DNA of 64,000 nt from Bacillota bacterium (GTDB taxonomy: Bacteria; Bacillota; Clostridia; Oscillospirales; Ruminococcaceae): NCBI GenBank assembly GCA_023439835.1, contig JAEXUW010000020.1, forward strand, positions 62,001 to 126,000. Direction: 5' to 3'. Under the pieces are notes generated by a model. The model was not told the DNA's origin, searched no databases, and worked only from the letters and a program-made list of their open reading frames with translations. Positions 26,079-35,297 of the stretch are shown piece after piece. Position 1 is the first letter of the stretch. Each line of letters opens with the position of its first letter. The position numbers and the translations under genes are program-made.

Positions 26079-27147
26079 TATCAGTATTTCTATTTTCGGC
26101 GAATCACACGGTCCCGCAATCGGTGTCGTAATCGACAGACTTCCCCCTGGTGAATATATTGACATGGATGAGGTGCTTTTGGTTATGTCCAGGCGCGCGC
26201 CTAAAAAGGACAAAACCTCGACACAGCGTCGTGAAAAAGATATGCCACAGATTATGTCAGGAATTTTTAACAATAAAACAACAGGCACTCCGCTGTGCGC
26301 ATTCATTCCGAATGAGGACACTCATTCTAATGATTATGCTGATATGTCAAAGCTTGCACGTCCCGGCCATGCTGATTATACGGGCGCTGTCAGATATAAG
26401 GGCTTTAATGATTTCAGAGGCGGCGGTCATTTTTCGGGAAGGTTAACTGCCCCCTTGGTATTTGCAGGGGCGGTATGCTCGCAGATTCTAGAAAGACGCG
26501 GTATATATACAGGCGCACACATTCATTCTATTCATAATATCAGCGATGCGCCATTCAATCCTGTCCTTGTCACTAGAGAGGATATTATTTCTTTAAAAGC
26601 AAAGGACTTCCCCGTTATCAACGATAAAAAGGGTGCGCTTATGATCAAGGACATTGAAAAGGCGCGTGAAAACCTTGATTCTCTGGGCGGCGTGGTTGAA
26701 TGCTGTTCAATTAATGTTCCTGCCGGGGTTGGTTCGCCTATTTTTGACGGGCTTGAAAATTCAATCGCCTCTTTGATCTTTGGAATTCCGGCTGTTAAGG
26801 GTCTGGAATTCGGTGCGGGATTTAACTGCACAAAAATGCTGGGAAGCGAAAATAATGATGAGTTCTATGTTGATGAAAAAGGTCATGTTCTTACAAGAAC
26901 AAATTTCCACGGCGGAATTTTAGGCGGTATATCATCAGGAATGCCAATTACGATTAAGGTTGCCTTTAAGCCGACGCCTTCAATAGCAAAGCCACAGGAA
27001 ACTGTTGATTACAGTTCGCTTAAAAATGAAACAATTAATGTTAAGGGAAGGCACGACCCATGTGTTGTTCCTCGGGCAGTGCCATGTGTTGAGGCGGCAG
27101 TCAGTGTAGCGCTTCTTTCAAATATGCTTGATTACCCGAATTTTTAG
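26056..27147 (+). CDS. aroC: Chorismate synthase
   Basis: AroC eliminates phosphate from EPSP to give chorismate, using reduced FMN. The 363-residue protein begins with the family sequence and carries FGESHGPAIGVVIDRLPPG, RPGHADYTGAVRYKGFNDFRGGGHFSGR and the late motif KGRHDPCVVPRAVPCVEA. The start is inside aroA with GGAGG before the ATG at 26056. It is the last shikimate gene of the operon; a DUF4364 gene follows ten bases later. Confidence 0.97.
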   Translation: MSSIWNHNISISIFGESHGPAIGVVIDRLPPGEYIDMDEVLLVMSRRAPKKDKTSTQRREKDMPQIMSGIFNNKTTGTPLCAFIPNEDTHSNDYADMSKLARPGHADYTGAVRYKGFNDFRGGGHFSGRLTAPLVFAGAVCSQILERRGIYTGAHIHSIHNISDAPFNPVLVTREDIISLKAKDFPVINDKKGALMIKDIEKARENLDSLGGVVECCSINVPAGVGSPIFDGLENSIASLIFGIPAVKGLEFGAGFNCTKMLGSENNDEFYVDEKGHVLTRTNFHGGILGGISSGMPITIKVAFKPTPSIAKPQETVDYSSLKNETINVKGRHDPCVVPRAVPCVEAAVSVALLSNMLDYPNF

Positions 27148-27157
27148 GAGGCTTCTT

Positions 27158-27742
27158 ATGGATAGCTTTGAGAGGTTTTTAACATCAAATATGCTCTCGC
27201 TTACTGACTCATATGCTGTCAAAATTCTTTTATGCTTTTTTTTAAAGCAGATTGATAGACCTGTCACACCTGACCAGTTAACTGAAATTGCAACGTGCGA
27301 CGGTATAGTAAATTATTTTTATTATACCGAAGCTGTCAATTCGCTTCTAGAAGCGGGAACCATAAAGGTTGAAATGATTGACGGTGAGGACTTTTATGTT
27401 CTTTCAGAAATCGGACGAAATGGGGCGGACAGCTTTAAAACACTTGTCCCAAAGCTGTTTCGAAACAAGATTCTAGAGTCGGGGCTTAAGCTTTTCGCAA
27501 AGCTGAAATTCAAAAAAAATGTTAGCTGTGAAATTATTGAATGTGCTTCAGGTTATTTAGTTGAGTGTATCTGCAGGGATATGGATATAGTTTTTATGGA
27601 TTTGAAGCTGTTCGCACCGGATTTGGAGCAGGCGGAGCTTTTAAAGGAAAAAATTCTTTTGAACCCTTCGGATTTTTATGGAAATGTACTTGATTTTGCC
27701 CTAGAGAATAAGGATTACAAGCCGGAGGTTAACGAAAGCTAA
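27158..27742 (+). CDS. DUF4364-family protein
   Basis: This 194-residue protein matches the style of the DUF4364 family of Clostridia: an N-terminal region like a winged helix (LTDSYAVKILLCFFLKQIDRPVTPDQL and the segment to about residue 90) and a C-terminal part without recognised motifs. The winged-helix part suggests DNA binding, but no function is known to me. ATG at 27158 has a perfect AGGAGG six bases upstream; a start at 27128 inside aroC is unlikely. It probably shares the aro transcript. Confidence 0.85.
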   Translation: MDSFERFLTSNMLSLTDSYAVKILLCFFLKQIDRPVTPDQLTEIATCDGIVNYFYYTEAVNSLLEAGTIKVEMIDGEDFYVLSEIGRNGADSFKTLVPKLFRNKILESGLKLFAKLKFKKNVSCEIIECASGYLVECICRDMDIVFMDLKLFAPDLEQAELLKEKILLNPSDFYGNVLDFALENKDYKPEVNES

Positions 27743-27813
27743 CAGTCGGTTTTCAGTATTTTGCATTTTTCGACAAGGTGATTAAAAAAACTTTATTTTT
27801 TCAAAAAATGTTC

Positions 27814-27842
27814 TTGACAAGAAAGAAATGTTGTAGTATAAT
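27814..27842 (+). promoter_or_regulatory. Sigma-A promoter for tRNA-Pro
   Basis: TTGACA and TATAAT, both perfect, are separated by 17 bases, about 40 bases before the tRNA. Confidence 0.92.
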
Positions 27843-27881
27843 AATAAAGCTGTCACACGAGATGGGGGATTTCAGTTAAGG

Positions 27882-27958
27882 CGGGGCGTAGCTCAGTTTG
27901 GTAGAGTGCTTGGTTTGGGACCAAGATGCCGCAGGTTCAAGTCCTGTCGCCCCGACCA
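27882..27958 (+). tRNA. tRNA-Pro (anticodon TGG)
   Basis: Acceptor CGGGGCG pairs with CGCCCCG, and CTTGG/CCAAG closes a seven-base loop with TGG at 27916-27918. The T-arm loop is TTCAAGT. A CCA end is encoded. Confidence 0.97.
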
Positions 27959-27984
27959 TTCATTCAATTTTATTAAGAAACATC

Positions 27985-28013
27985 TTGACAAAGAGCATTG
28001 AATATGGTATAAT
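27985..28013 (+). promoter_or_regulatory. Sigma-A promoter for tRNA-Thr/tRNA-Tyr
   Basis: Perfect TTGACA and TATAAT are separated by 17 bases, about 30 bases before tRNA-Thr. The Pro and Thr-Tyr units thus have separate promoters. Confidence 0.92.
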
Positions 28014-28043
28014 ATATTTCGTTGTCACATACAAAGTCAATTG

Positions 28044-28119
28044 GCTGGTGTAGCTCAGTTGGTAGAGCAGCTGATTTGTAATCAGCAGGTCGGGGGTTCA
28101 AGTCCGTCCACCAGCTCCA
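28044..28119 (+). tRNA. tRNA-Thr (anticodon TGT)
   Basis: Acceptor GCTGGTG pairs with CACCAGC; the anticodon stem GCTGA/TCAGC encloses TTTGTAA with TGT. CCA is encoded. A 10-bp hairpin (GCAGATATCT with AGATGTCTGC) fills the spacer to tRNA-Tyr and may guide processing. Confidence 0.97.
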
Positions 28120-28165
28120 GTACAGACGGCAGATATCTTAAAGATGTCTGCTCTCTGTTTGAAAT

Positions 28166-28251
28166 GGGAGAGTTCCCGAGTGGCCAAAGGGGGCAGACTG
28201 TAAATCTGTTGCTTTTCAGCTTCGATGGTCCGAATCCATCCTCTCCCACCA
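28166..28251 (+). tRNA. tRNA-Tyr (anticodon GTA)
   Basis: An 86-base class II tRNA with a long variable arm. Acceptor GGGAGAG pairs with CTCTCCC; CAGA/TCTG flank CTGTAAA with GTA. CCA is encoded. Its GUN anticodon makes it a substrate for the queuosine enzymes encoded at 6333 and 7878. Confidence 0.97.
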
Positions 28252-28254
28252 TCA

Positions 28255-28288
28255 ACACTTTGCAAGATATCTTGCAAAGTGTTTTTTT
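28255..28288 (+). terminator. Intrinsic terminator after tRNA-Tyr
   Basis: ACACTTTGCAAGA and TCTTGCAAAGTGT form a perfect stem around a very short loop, with a run of seven T residues. It ends the Thr-Tyr transcript before typA. Confidence 0.92.
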
Positions 28289-28355
28289 GATAAAAATTTG
28301 TGTTAATAATGTATTGAAGATAGAATAACAGATTTAAGAAAGCCGGAGGAATAGA

Positions 28356-30170
28356 ATGATAAGGCATGATCTCAGAAATGTTGCAATAATTGCACACGTT
28401 GACCACGGAAAGACAACCCTTGTTGATGAAATGCTTAAACAAGGGGGAGCGTTCAGAGAGAATCAGGTTGTGGCGGATAGGGTTATGGACAGTAACGACC
28501 TTGAGCGTGAAAGAGGAATAACCATTCTTGCAAAAAACACATCGGTTGTTTATAATGATGTGAAAATCAATATCATCGACACACCGGGGCATGCTGATTT
28601 CGGCGGTGAGGTTGAGCGTGTTCTCAAAATGGTTGACGGCGTAATTTTACTCGTTGATGCTGCTGAGGGGACAATGCCTCAGACACGCTTTGTAACGCAA
28701 AGGGCACTTGATTTAGGCTTAAAGCTTATTGTTGTGGTAAACAAGATTGACCGCCCTGACGCACGTCTTGATGAAATCGGAGACGAAGTGTTAGAGCTTC
28801 TTCTTGATTTAGATGCTTCAGAGGAGCAGCTAGAGTCGCCATTGCTTTTTTGTTCAGGCCGTTCAGGAACAGCTTCACTTAGCCAGTATGAAGCCGGAAC
28901 AGACCTTATTCCGCTTTTTGAAACGATACTAAATCATATTCCGGCGCCTGAAGGTGACGGCGAGGCACCAATGCAGATGTTGGTTTCATCAATCGACTAT
29001 AATGAATATGTCGGAAGAATCGCTGTTGGAAGAATTGAGCGGGGACAAATCCGTATTAATCAGTCAGTTACAATCGGCGACTTTCATGAGCTTAAATCGC
29101 CGTATAACAGTAAAATTGTTACCGTAATGCAAATTCAGGGGCTTCAAAGGGTGCCTGTTACAGAAGGTAAGGTCGGAGATATTGTGTGTATTTCAGGCAT
29201 TGAAAACATTACAATTGGTGATACGATTTGTGACAGCACACTGTACGAGCCACTTCCTTTTGTAAAAATAAGCGAGCCTACCGTCGAGATGACTTTTTCT
29301 GTTAACGATTCTCCTTTTGCGGGAAGAGAGGGAAAATTTGTTACATCACGACAGCTTCGTGAAAGACTTTTCAGAGAGCTTTTGAAGGACGTATCCTTGA
29401 GAGTATCTGAAACTGAAAATACTGACTCATTTAAGGTTTGTGGAAGAGGCGAAATGCATCTTTCAATTCTGATCGAGAATATGCGTCGTGAAGGCTTTGA
29501 GCTTTCTGTTTCAACGCCTAGAGTATTGTATAAGGAAATTAACGGAGAGCGTCATGAGCCAATCGAAAAGCTCCTGATTGATGTTCCTGAAAACTGTGTC
29601 GGCTCTGTAATGGAGGCAATGGGAAATAGAAAAGCTGAGCTTATACAGATGCATCCTCACGGCTCAAGAATGCGAATTGAATTTAAAATTCCGTCACGCG
29701 GACTTTTTGGATACAAGAGTGAGTTCTTGACCGCTACCAAGGGCGAGGGAATAATGAACTCAATATTTGACGGATATGAGCTTTTTAAAGGTGAAATTCC
29801 AAGACGTAACACAGGCTCACTAATCTCTTTTGAAACAGGAGAGTCGGTAACCTACGGTCTTTATAACGCTCAGGAGAGAGGCCAGCTTTTCATTGGAGCA
29901 GGAACGCCAGTTTATGAGGGAATGATTGTTGGTTCATCACCGAAAGCCGAGGATCTTGTTGTTAATGTTTGCAAGAGAAAGCACCTTACAAACACACGAG
30001 CTAGCGGTTCAGATGATGCTCTAAGACTTGTTCCGCCGAGAAATTTTAGTCTTGAAGACTCACTCGAATTTATTGCTGATGACGAGCTGCTTGAGGTTAC
30101 TCCAAAATCTATCAGAATTAGAAAGCGCACGCTTAATAATCAGATGAGGGCAAAAGAACGCACTAAATAA
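28356..30170 (+). CDS. typA: Ribosome-associated GTPase TypA/BipA
   Basis: TypA is an EF-G-like translational GTPase that assists 50S assembly, particularly under stress. The 604-residue protein has G1 AHVDHGKT, the switch region ERERGITI, G3 DTPGHADFGGEVERV and G4 NKIDRPDA, followed by domain II, the EF-G-like domains III and V and the TypA-specific C-terminal domain (EDLVVNVCKRKHLTNTRAS). CGGAGG precedes the ATG. It seems to be a single-gene unit, ended by a hairpin at 30176. Confidence 0.97.
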   Translation: MIRHDLRNVAIIAHVDHGKTTLVDEMLKQGGAFRENQVVADRVMDSNDLERERGITILAKNTSVVYNDVKINIIDTPGHADFGGEVERVLKMVDGVILLVDAAEGTMPQTRFVTQRALDLGLKLIVVVNKIDRPDARLDEIGDEVLELLLDLDASEEQLESPLLFCSGRSGTASLSQYEAGTDLIPLFETILNHIPAPEGDGEAPMQMLVSSIDYNEYVGRIAVGRIERGQIRINQSVTIGDFHELKSPYNSKIVTVMQIQGLQRVPVTEGKVGDIVCISGIENITIGDTICDSTLYEPLPFVKISEPTVEMTFSVNDSPFAGREGKFVTSRQLRERLFRELLKDVSLRVSETENTDSFKVCGRGEMHLSILIENMRREGFELSVSTPRVLYKEINGERHEPIEKLLIDVPENCVGSVMEAMGNRKAELIQMHPHGSRMRIEFKIPSRGLFGYKSEFLTATKGEGIMNSIFDGYELFKGEIPRRNTGSLISFETGESVTYGLYNAQERGQLFIGAGTPVYEGMIVGSSPKAEDLVVNVCKRKHLTNTRASGSDDALRLVPPRNFSLEDSLEFIADDELLEVTPKSIRIRKRTLNNQMRAKERTK

Positions 30171-30175
30171 ATTTT

Positions 30176-30212
30176 ACCGCACCGATGAGAGCATTGGTGC
30201 GGTTTAACTTTT
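30176..30212 (+). terminator. Probable intrinsic terminator after typA
   Basis: ACCGCACCGAT pairs with ATTGGTGCGGT over a 6-base loop. The T-run is interrupted (TTTAACTTTT), so termination may be partial. Confidence 0.75.
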
Positions 30213-30333
30213 GAAGAAGATTTGCATAATATGCTGTCAGGGAAAATCTTAAGAAAATCCGTCTTAATAATACACAAAAGAAGATTAACACCGGAAATTA
30301 TTTTGTTAATTGACACAAATATATACATACTCA

Positions 30334-30362
30334 TTGAATTTTTTAAAAAAGTATGTTATTAT
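30334..30362 (+). promoter_or_regulatory. Sigma-A promoter for the LTA-synthase-like gene
   Basis: TTGAAT and TATTAT are separated by 17 bases, with an AT-tract spacer. The rest of 30213-30333 shows nothing recognisable. Confidence 0.65.
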
Positions 30363-30433
30363 AAAGGCTATATAAGTGCGGAGTCAATTCTTTGTAAAGT
30401 GATTAGTTTCTGTTAATATAGTGGGGTGAATAT

Positions 30434-32236
30434 ATGAAAAAACTTTTAAGTGCTATATCTAAAAAAGTTAATGCAATAAACAAAAAGCGCATGATTAATT
30501 CAGAAAAATATAAGGCGACAAATCTCATATTGGTTCTGGCATTTCCGTTCTTCTTGACAATGCTTGCTGAAACTGTTCAGATGAAGTCTTTGAACAAGTT
30601 TATTTTGTTTTTGTTCTCCAAGCCGTCAGTTGTTTTTTTTAATATAATATTGATATCTGTTGTCTTTTCAGCGCTTCTGTTGTTATTCAGAAAAGCATAC
30701 ATAGCTTCGGCATTGGTCGGAATAGCCATGACAACATTTGCTGTTGTTGAGCTGTTTAAATTCAATACAAGCGGGAATCATCTTATTCTTTCAGAGCTTA
30801 AAATGGCAGTAAATTTGAAAAGCATGACCAGATTTGCGTACATTAAGATTACGCCTGAGTTGGTTGTTTGCGTTTTGCTTTTATTTGTTTATCTCTTTTG
30901 TGTATTTTGGTTTAATCCTGTTATTAAAATTAAGCGTATAAAGCGTTTTATGACGTCTGGAATATGCTTTGCAACCTTAGCAGTTTTCATTGCGACTCCG
31001 TCAATTGCACTTCCTGTATATTCTTTTTTTGATATAGATACAACCTCAACTGATAATGTGTTCAGACTAAATGAAAAATTCGATAATAATAATTTAATTG
31101 CGTTTTTAGCACAGACAACAACAGAATCAATAAGTAAGAGAATTGTTGAGCCTGAAGGCTATGACGTGACAGCAATACAGCATATTCTAGGTGAGTATTC
31201 TGCTAATGACGCTAACAGCAGCTACAAAAAACCTAACGTAATTATGATTATGTCTGAGGCTTTTACTGATTTTAGAGTTTTTGATCAAATTGAAGTTCCT
31301 GATGATGTTTATATAAGCTATGACAGAATTAGAAGCAAGGGCTATTCTGGTAATGCTGTTGTTCCAGCATTTGGAAGCTTCACGGTTAAAACTGAGTTTG
31401 AACTTATGGTGGGACTTCCTGTAAAGTCACTTAATGACCCCAACATGCCGCAAAGAATACTCCTCGACAGACAGCAGCAGACAATTCCTTCCTATTATAA
31501 ATCTCTGGGATATAACACAAACTATATACATACTTTCTTGCGTTCATTCTATGGGCGAGATGATATATATTCAAATTACGGCTATGACAATATGTTCTTT
31601 GACGATAATCTGACTGTGCCTATTGAGTACTATCGCTCTTATATTTCTGACACAACGATTTTTAATCAGATGTCAAAGATAATCACCGAAACTGATGAGC
31701 CGACATTTATTTATACGACCACAATGCAAAATCATCAGCCGTATGACCCCGAAGATGAAAGTCAGACTCAGCTTGATTATTATTTTGATGGTGTAAAAGA
31801 TATGACGCAAAACCTTGAGGTTTTTATCAATAGCCTTGAGGAGCTTGATGAGCCGACCGTTGTATTTTTCATCGGTGACCACTTCCCTTGCTTTAAGGGT
31901 GAGGGTTCAGTTTATAATGAGCTTGAAATCAACGGCGATAATTGTAGCAATCTTTATGTTCAGCCATATTTTATATGGAACAATTTTGGAATGGATTATA
32001 GAGAAGCACCTAGAAATACTGTTTCGGCATTTTACATGCCATATGTGTTGCTTGATTTAATTGACGCACCGAAGAGCAGTCTTATCGATGCGATGCTTTC
32101 CAAAATGAACACAATTCCTATTTATACAACAAATTATGATAACACTATTCCTAATGATGACGAGCTTGATTTGTTCACATATGATATTGTTTTAGGTGAA
32201 CAGTATTTAGAAGGAGATATTGATGCGGCAAGTTAA
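30434..32236 (+). CDS. LTA synthase-like membrane sulfatase-family protein
   Basis: The 600-residue protein has about five membrane segments in the first 200 residues and an extracytoplasmic alkaline-phosphatase-like domain with NVIMIMSEAFTDF, the probable catalytic threonine in FGSFTVKTEFEL, TTMQNHQPYD and the metal-binding FIGDHFPCF. This is the layout of lipoteichoic acid synthase and related phosphoglycerol transferases, which move phosphoglycerol onto lipids or glycans at the cell surface. Which polymer it makes cannot be told. Its last codons overlap the start of a thioesterase gene. Confidence 0.88.
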   Translation: MKKLLSAISKKVNAINKKRMINSEKYKATNLILVLAFPFFLTMLAETVQMKSLNKFILFLFSKPSVVFFNIILISVVFSALLLLFRKAYIASALVGIAMTTFAVVELFKFNTSGNHLILSELKMAVNLKSMTRFAYIKITPELVVCVLLLFVYLFCVFWFNPVIKIKRIKRFMTSGICFATLAVFIATPSIALPVYSFFDIDTTSTDNVFRLNEKFDNNNLIAFLAQTTTESISKRIVEPEGYDVTAIQHILGEYSANDANSSYKKPNVIMIMSEAFTDFRVFDQIEVPDDVYISYDRIRSKGYSGNAVVPAFGSFTVKTEFELMVGLPVKSLNDPNMPQRILLDRQQQTIPSYYKSLGYNTNYIHTFLRSFYGRDDIYSNYGYDNMFFDDNLTVPIEYYRSYISDTTIFNQMSKIITETDEPTFIYTTTMQNHQPYDPEDESQTQLDYYFDGVKDMTQNLEVFINSLEELDEPTVVFFIGDHFPCFKGEGSVYNELEINGDNCSNLYVQPYFIWNNFGMDYREAPRNTVSAFYMPYVLLDLIDAPKSSLIDAMLSKMNTIPIYTTNYDNTIPNDDELDLFTYDIVLGEQYLEGDIDAAS

Positions 32237-32612
32237 AATAGGGGCATTAAAGAAAATCACACAAACAGTTACTCGTGAAAGACTGGCATCGGCTGTCGGA
32301 AGCGGGGCGGCAGATGTTTTTGCAACACCAATGATGATTGCGCTAATGGAAAATGCGGCGTATGAATGCCTTAACGATTATCTTGACAATGGCGAAACCA
32401 GTGTCGGGACGGCAATAAGCACTTCTCACATTTCCGCCACTCCTCTGGGTATGGAGGTTTATGCAACAGCAGAAGTGACAGCTTGTGACGGGCGCAAGGT
32501 TGACTTTAAAATTGAAGCTTATGATTCCTGTGGGAAAATCGGTGAGGGAATTCATTCACGCTTTGTTGTCGATTCAGAAAAGTTTTTGAATAAGGTTAAT
32601 TCAAAAAAATAA
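32223..32612 (+). CDS. FlK-like thioesterase (hotdog fold)
   Basis: This protein of 129 residues is like the fluoroacetyl-CoA thioesterase FlK family: a small hotdog-fold enzyme with VGSGAADVFATPMMIALMENAA, followed by a beta-strand region with THIS-like SHISATPLGMEVYATAEV. Most members are acyl-CoA thioesterases of unknown substrate. ATG at 32223 has AAGGAG six bases upstream and overlaps the end of the LTA-synthase-like gene by 14 bases, so the two are coupled. Confidence 0.87.
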   Translation: MRQVKIGALKKITQTVTRERLASAVGSGAADVFATPMMIALMENAAYECLNDYLDNGETSVGTAISTSHISATPLGMEVYATAEVTACDGRKVDFKIEAYDSCGKIGEGIHSRFVVDSEKFLNKVNSKK

Positions 32613-32622
32613 TGTATATTTT

Positions 32623-32657
32623 TCACTCCCTTGCGGAAACTATCCGCAGGGGAGTGA
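32623..32657 (+). promoter_or_regulatory. Hairpin covering the ribosome-binding site of a small gene
   Basis: TCACTCCC-T-TGCGGA pairs with TCCGCA-G-GGGAGTGA over a 5-base loop. The 3' arm contains AGGGGAGTG, the ribosome-binding site of the 50-residue gene at 32663, and ATTTTGTT follows, so it may act as partial terminator, translational switch, or both. Confidence 0.7.
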
Positions 32658-32662
32658 TTTTG

Positions 32663-32815
32663 TTGAGCAAGAAAAAGAGAAATCAAGGCTCTGATGCAGA
32701 CAGAGCTTTGAAAGGAAATCCGATGAAATCGGTGAAAGCTGATCCGAACGGGAGTTATACGGGTATTTGCGAAAATCCGAATGAAAAACCAGTTCAGGAC
32801 GCGGATGATTTATAA
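32663..32815 (+). CDS. Small hydrophilic protein, 50 residues
   Basis: A short gene with TTG start at 32663 and AGGGGAGTG upstream. The product is highly charged at the N-terminus (MSKKKRNQGSD) and ends with DPNGSYTGICENPNEKPVQDADDL-like segments: DPNGSYTG, then PVQDADDL. I recall similar small conserved proteins in Clostridia but no named function. It has no membrane segment. Its ribosome-binding site lies in a hairpin, and a strong terminator follows just after the stop. A longer in-frame reading from 32612 would run through the hairpin and is less likely. Confidence 0.75.
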   Translation: MSKKKRNQGSDADRALKGNPMKSVKADPNGSYTGICENPNEKPVQDADDL

Positions 32816-32820
32816 CTCCC

Positions 32821-32848
32821 AAAACGCTCCGAAATTCGGAGCGTTTTT
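32821..32848 (+). terminator. Intrinsic terminator
   Basis: AAAACGCTCCGAA and TTCGGAGCGTTTTT form a near-perfect stem with T-run, ending the LTA-synthase-like/thioesterase/small-protein unit. Confidence 0.92.
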
Positions 32849-32958
32849 CCATTGGCATTCCACTACATTATGTGATGAAAAAATAGTCAAACACAACATA
32901 CTGTGAAAACAGTACAAAAAAATGTGATAATGATGAAATATAATATACTAAATAAGTG

Positions 32959-32987
32959 TTGTTTAATTCATAGCGATATGATATAAT
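32959..32987 (+). promoter_or_regulatory. Sigma-A promoter of pflB-pflA
   Basis: TTGTTT and TATAAT are separated by 17 bases, and the -10 has a TGA just before it (extended -10). A dyad TACTGT-GAAA-ACAGTA lies further upstream at 32899-32914. Confidence 0.75.
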
Positions 32988-33060
32988 TTGAATAAAGAAG
33001 CATAAAAATAAGTCTGGGCTTACCGGGCTGATTATTGTATATTTTTAAAGGGGGATAATT

Positions 33061-35274
33061 ATGGATTTTAAGAAGGGTCTTTGGAATGGAGAAATCAACG
33101 TCAGGGATTTTATTGTCACGAATTTTACACCATATGAGGGTGACGAAAGCTTTCTTGAAGCGCCTACTGAAGGCACGACAAGGCTTTGGGAAAAGCTTTG
33201 TGACTACATGAAGATTGAGCGTGAGCGAAAAGGTGTTTATGATATTGATGAAAAAACTATTTCGACCATAACCTCACATGACGCGGGATATATAGACAAG
33301 TCACTTGAGAAAATTGTCGGGCTTCAAACAGATGAGCCTCTAAAAAGAGCAATTATGCCTTTTGGCGGAATCAGGCTTGTATATAGTGAGCTTGAGGCTT
33401 ATGGACGTGAGATGGATGACAATGTCGCAAATGTTTTTAAGTACAGAAAAACACATAATGATGGTGTCTTTGACGCTTATACCGAGGAAATGAAGTCTGC
33501 TCGCCATACTGGAATTATCACAGGCCTTCCTGACGCATACGGAAGAGGACGAATTATTGGCGATTACAGAAGAGTTGCGCTTTATGGAGTAGATTATCTT
33601 ATTGAGCAGAAAATGAATGCAAAAAAGAACCTTGTGTTTGATATTATGGACAGTCCAACAATAAGGGCAAGAGAAGAAATATCAGAGCAGATCAAGGCGC
33701 TTAAAGAGCTTAAGGAAATGGCAATGAAATATGGAATAGATATTTCTAAGCCGGCGGCGGATACAAAAGAGGCTGTCCAGTGGCTATATTTTGCATACCT
33801 TGCCGCTGTTAAAGAGCAAAACGGTGCCGCTATGTCGCTTGGAAGAGTATCGACCTTCCTTGACATATATGCTCAGAAAGATCTTGAAGAGGGCAAATAC
33901 ACAGAGAAGGAAATTCAGGAGTTTGTTGACCACTTTATCATGAAGCTTAGAATTGTCAGATTTTTAAGAACGCCTTCTTATGATGAGCTTTTTTCAGGCG
34001 ACCCCACTTGGGTGACAGAGGCTATCGGCGGAATGTGCCTTGACGGGCGCACCATGATTACAAAAATGTCCTTCCGTTTCATGCATACGCTTGTTAATCT
34101 TGGTCCTGCTCCCGAGCCTAATCTCACTGTTTTGTGGAGCATTAGGCTCCCCGAAAATTTCAAAAAATATTGTGCGGATATTTCTATCAAAACGTCTTCA
34201 ATTCAGTATGAAAACGACGATATCATGCGAGAAAAGTTCGGCGATGACTATGGCATTGCGTGCTGTGTTTCTGCAATGAAAATCGGCAAGCAGATGCAGT
34301 TCTTCGGCGCAAGGGCAAACCTTGCCAAGGCGCTTCTTTATGCCTTAAACGGCGGTCGTGATGAAAAGTACGGAAAGCAGATAGGGCCTCAGATTGCACC
34401 GATATCGACAGAATACCTTGAATATGATGATGTTATTCAAAAGTACGAAACGATAGTTGAATGGCTTTCAAAGCTATACATTAACACGCTTAACATTATT
34501 CACTATATGCACGATAAATACTGCTATGAGCGTATCGAAATGGCACTTCATGATGAAGAAATTTTCAGAACCTCAGCGTGTGGAATTGCCGGATTGTCAG
34601 TAGTGGTTGACAGTTTGTCCGCAATAAAGTATGCTAGAGTAAAGCCTCTTAGAAATGAAGAGGGTATGATATACGATTTTGAAATTGAGGGTGAATTTCC
34701 CACGTTCGGGAATAACGATGCCAGAGTTGATGAAATCGCCGTATGGGTTGTAAAGAATTTCATGAACAAGCTTTCAAAGCACAGAACCTATCGTGATTCA
34801 AAGCCGACAATGTCAATTCTGACCATTACTTCCAACGTGGTTTATGGAAAGAAAACTGGTGCTACTCCAGACGGAAGAAAAGCGGGTGAGCCTTTTGCGC
34901 CGGGTGCGAATCCAATGCATGGACGTGATATGAAGGGCTGTATCGCTTCGATGAAATCTGTTGCAAAGCTTCCTTACGACTATTCTGAAGATGGTATTTC
35001 ATATACATTTTCGATTGTTCCGGGTGCGCTTGGAAAGTCGGATGAGGATAAAACGCAAAACCTTGTTGGATTAATGGACGGTTATTTTGCCGACAAGGGG
35101 CATCATATAAACGTAAATGTACTAAGTCGCGAGGTTCTTGAGGACGCTATGGAGCATCCCGAGCTTTATCCACAGCTCACAATAAGAGTTTCTGGTTATG
35201 CGGTCAACTTCATCAAGCTCACCCGTGAGCAACAGCTTGATGTAATTAACAGAACCTTCCACACGAGATTTTAA
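33061..35274 (+). CDS. pflB: Pyruvate formate-lyase (formate C-acetyltransferase)
   Basis: PFL is a glycyl-radical enzyme that splits pyruvate into acetyl-CoA and formate in anaerobic fermentation. The 737-residue protein has the adjacent catalytic cysteines in IACCVSAMKIGKQ and the C-terminal glycyl-radical site in RVSGYAVNFIKL. The length and the family features around PTFGNNDARVDEIA and TSNVVYGKKTGATPDGRK fit true PFL rather than a diol-dehydratase-like enzyme. GGGGGATAATT precedes the ATG. The activase follows by 23 bases. Confidence 0.97.
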   Translation: MDFKKGLWNGEINVRDFIVTNFTPYEGDESFLEAPTEGTTRLWEKLCDYMKIERERKGVYDIDEKTISTITSHDAGYIDKSLEKIVGLQTDEPLKRAIMPFGGIRLVYSELEAYGREMDDNVANVFKYRKTHNDGVFDAYTEEMKSARHTGIITGLPDAYGRGRIIGDYRRVALYGVDYLIEQKMNAKKNLVFDIMDSPTIRAREEISEQIKALKELKEMAMKYGIDISKPAADTKEAVQWLYFAYLAAVKEQNGAAMSLGRVSTFLDIYAQKDLEEGKYTEKEIQEFVDHFIMKLRIVRFLRTPSYDELFSGDPTWVTEAIGGMCLDGRTMITKMSFRFMHTLVNLGPAPEPNLTVLWSIRLPENFKKYCADISIKTSSIQYENDDIMREKFGDDYGIACCVSAMKIGKQMQFFGARANLAKALLYALNGGRDEKYGKQIGPQIAPISTEYLEYDDVIQKYETIVEWLSKLYINTLNIIHYMHDKYCYERIEMALHDEEIFRTSACGIAGLSVVVDSLSAIKYARVKPLRNEEGMIYDFEIEGEFPTFGNNDARVDEIAVWVVKNFMNKLSKHRTYRDSKPTMSILTITSNVVYGKKTGATPDGRKAGEPFAPGANPMHGRDMKGCIASMKSVAKLPYDYSEDGISYTFSIVPGALGKSDEDKTQNLVGLMDGYFADKGHHINVNVLSREVLEDAMEHPELYPQLTIRVSGYAVNFIKLTREQQLDVINRTFHTRF

Positions 35275-35297
35275 CAACAAAAGTTGGGGGGATTATC

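Noticed and set aside
28041..28592. Open frames over the Thr/Tyr tRNA genes on both strands
   Set aside because: They are read through well-formed tRNAs and the start of typA.
32899..32914. Dyad TACTGT-GAAA-ACAGTA upstream of the pflB promoter as a redox-regulator (Rex) site
   Set aside because: The half-sites do not match the Rex consensus TTGTGA-N6-TCACAA, and the short GAAA-looped repeat may be chance.
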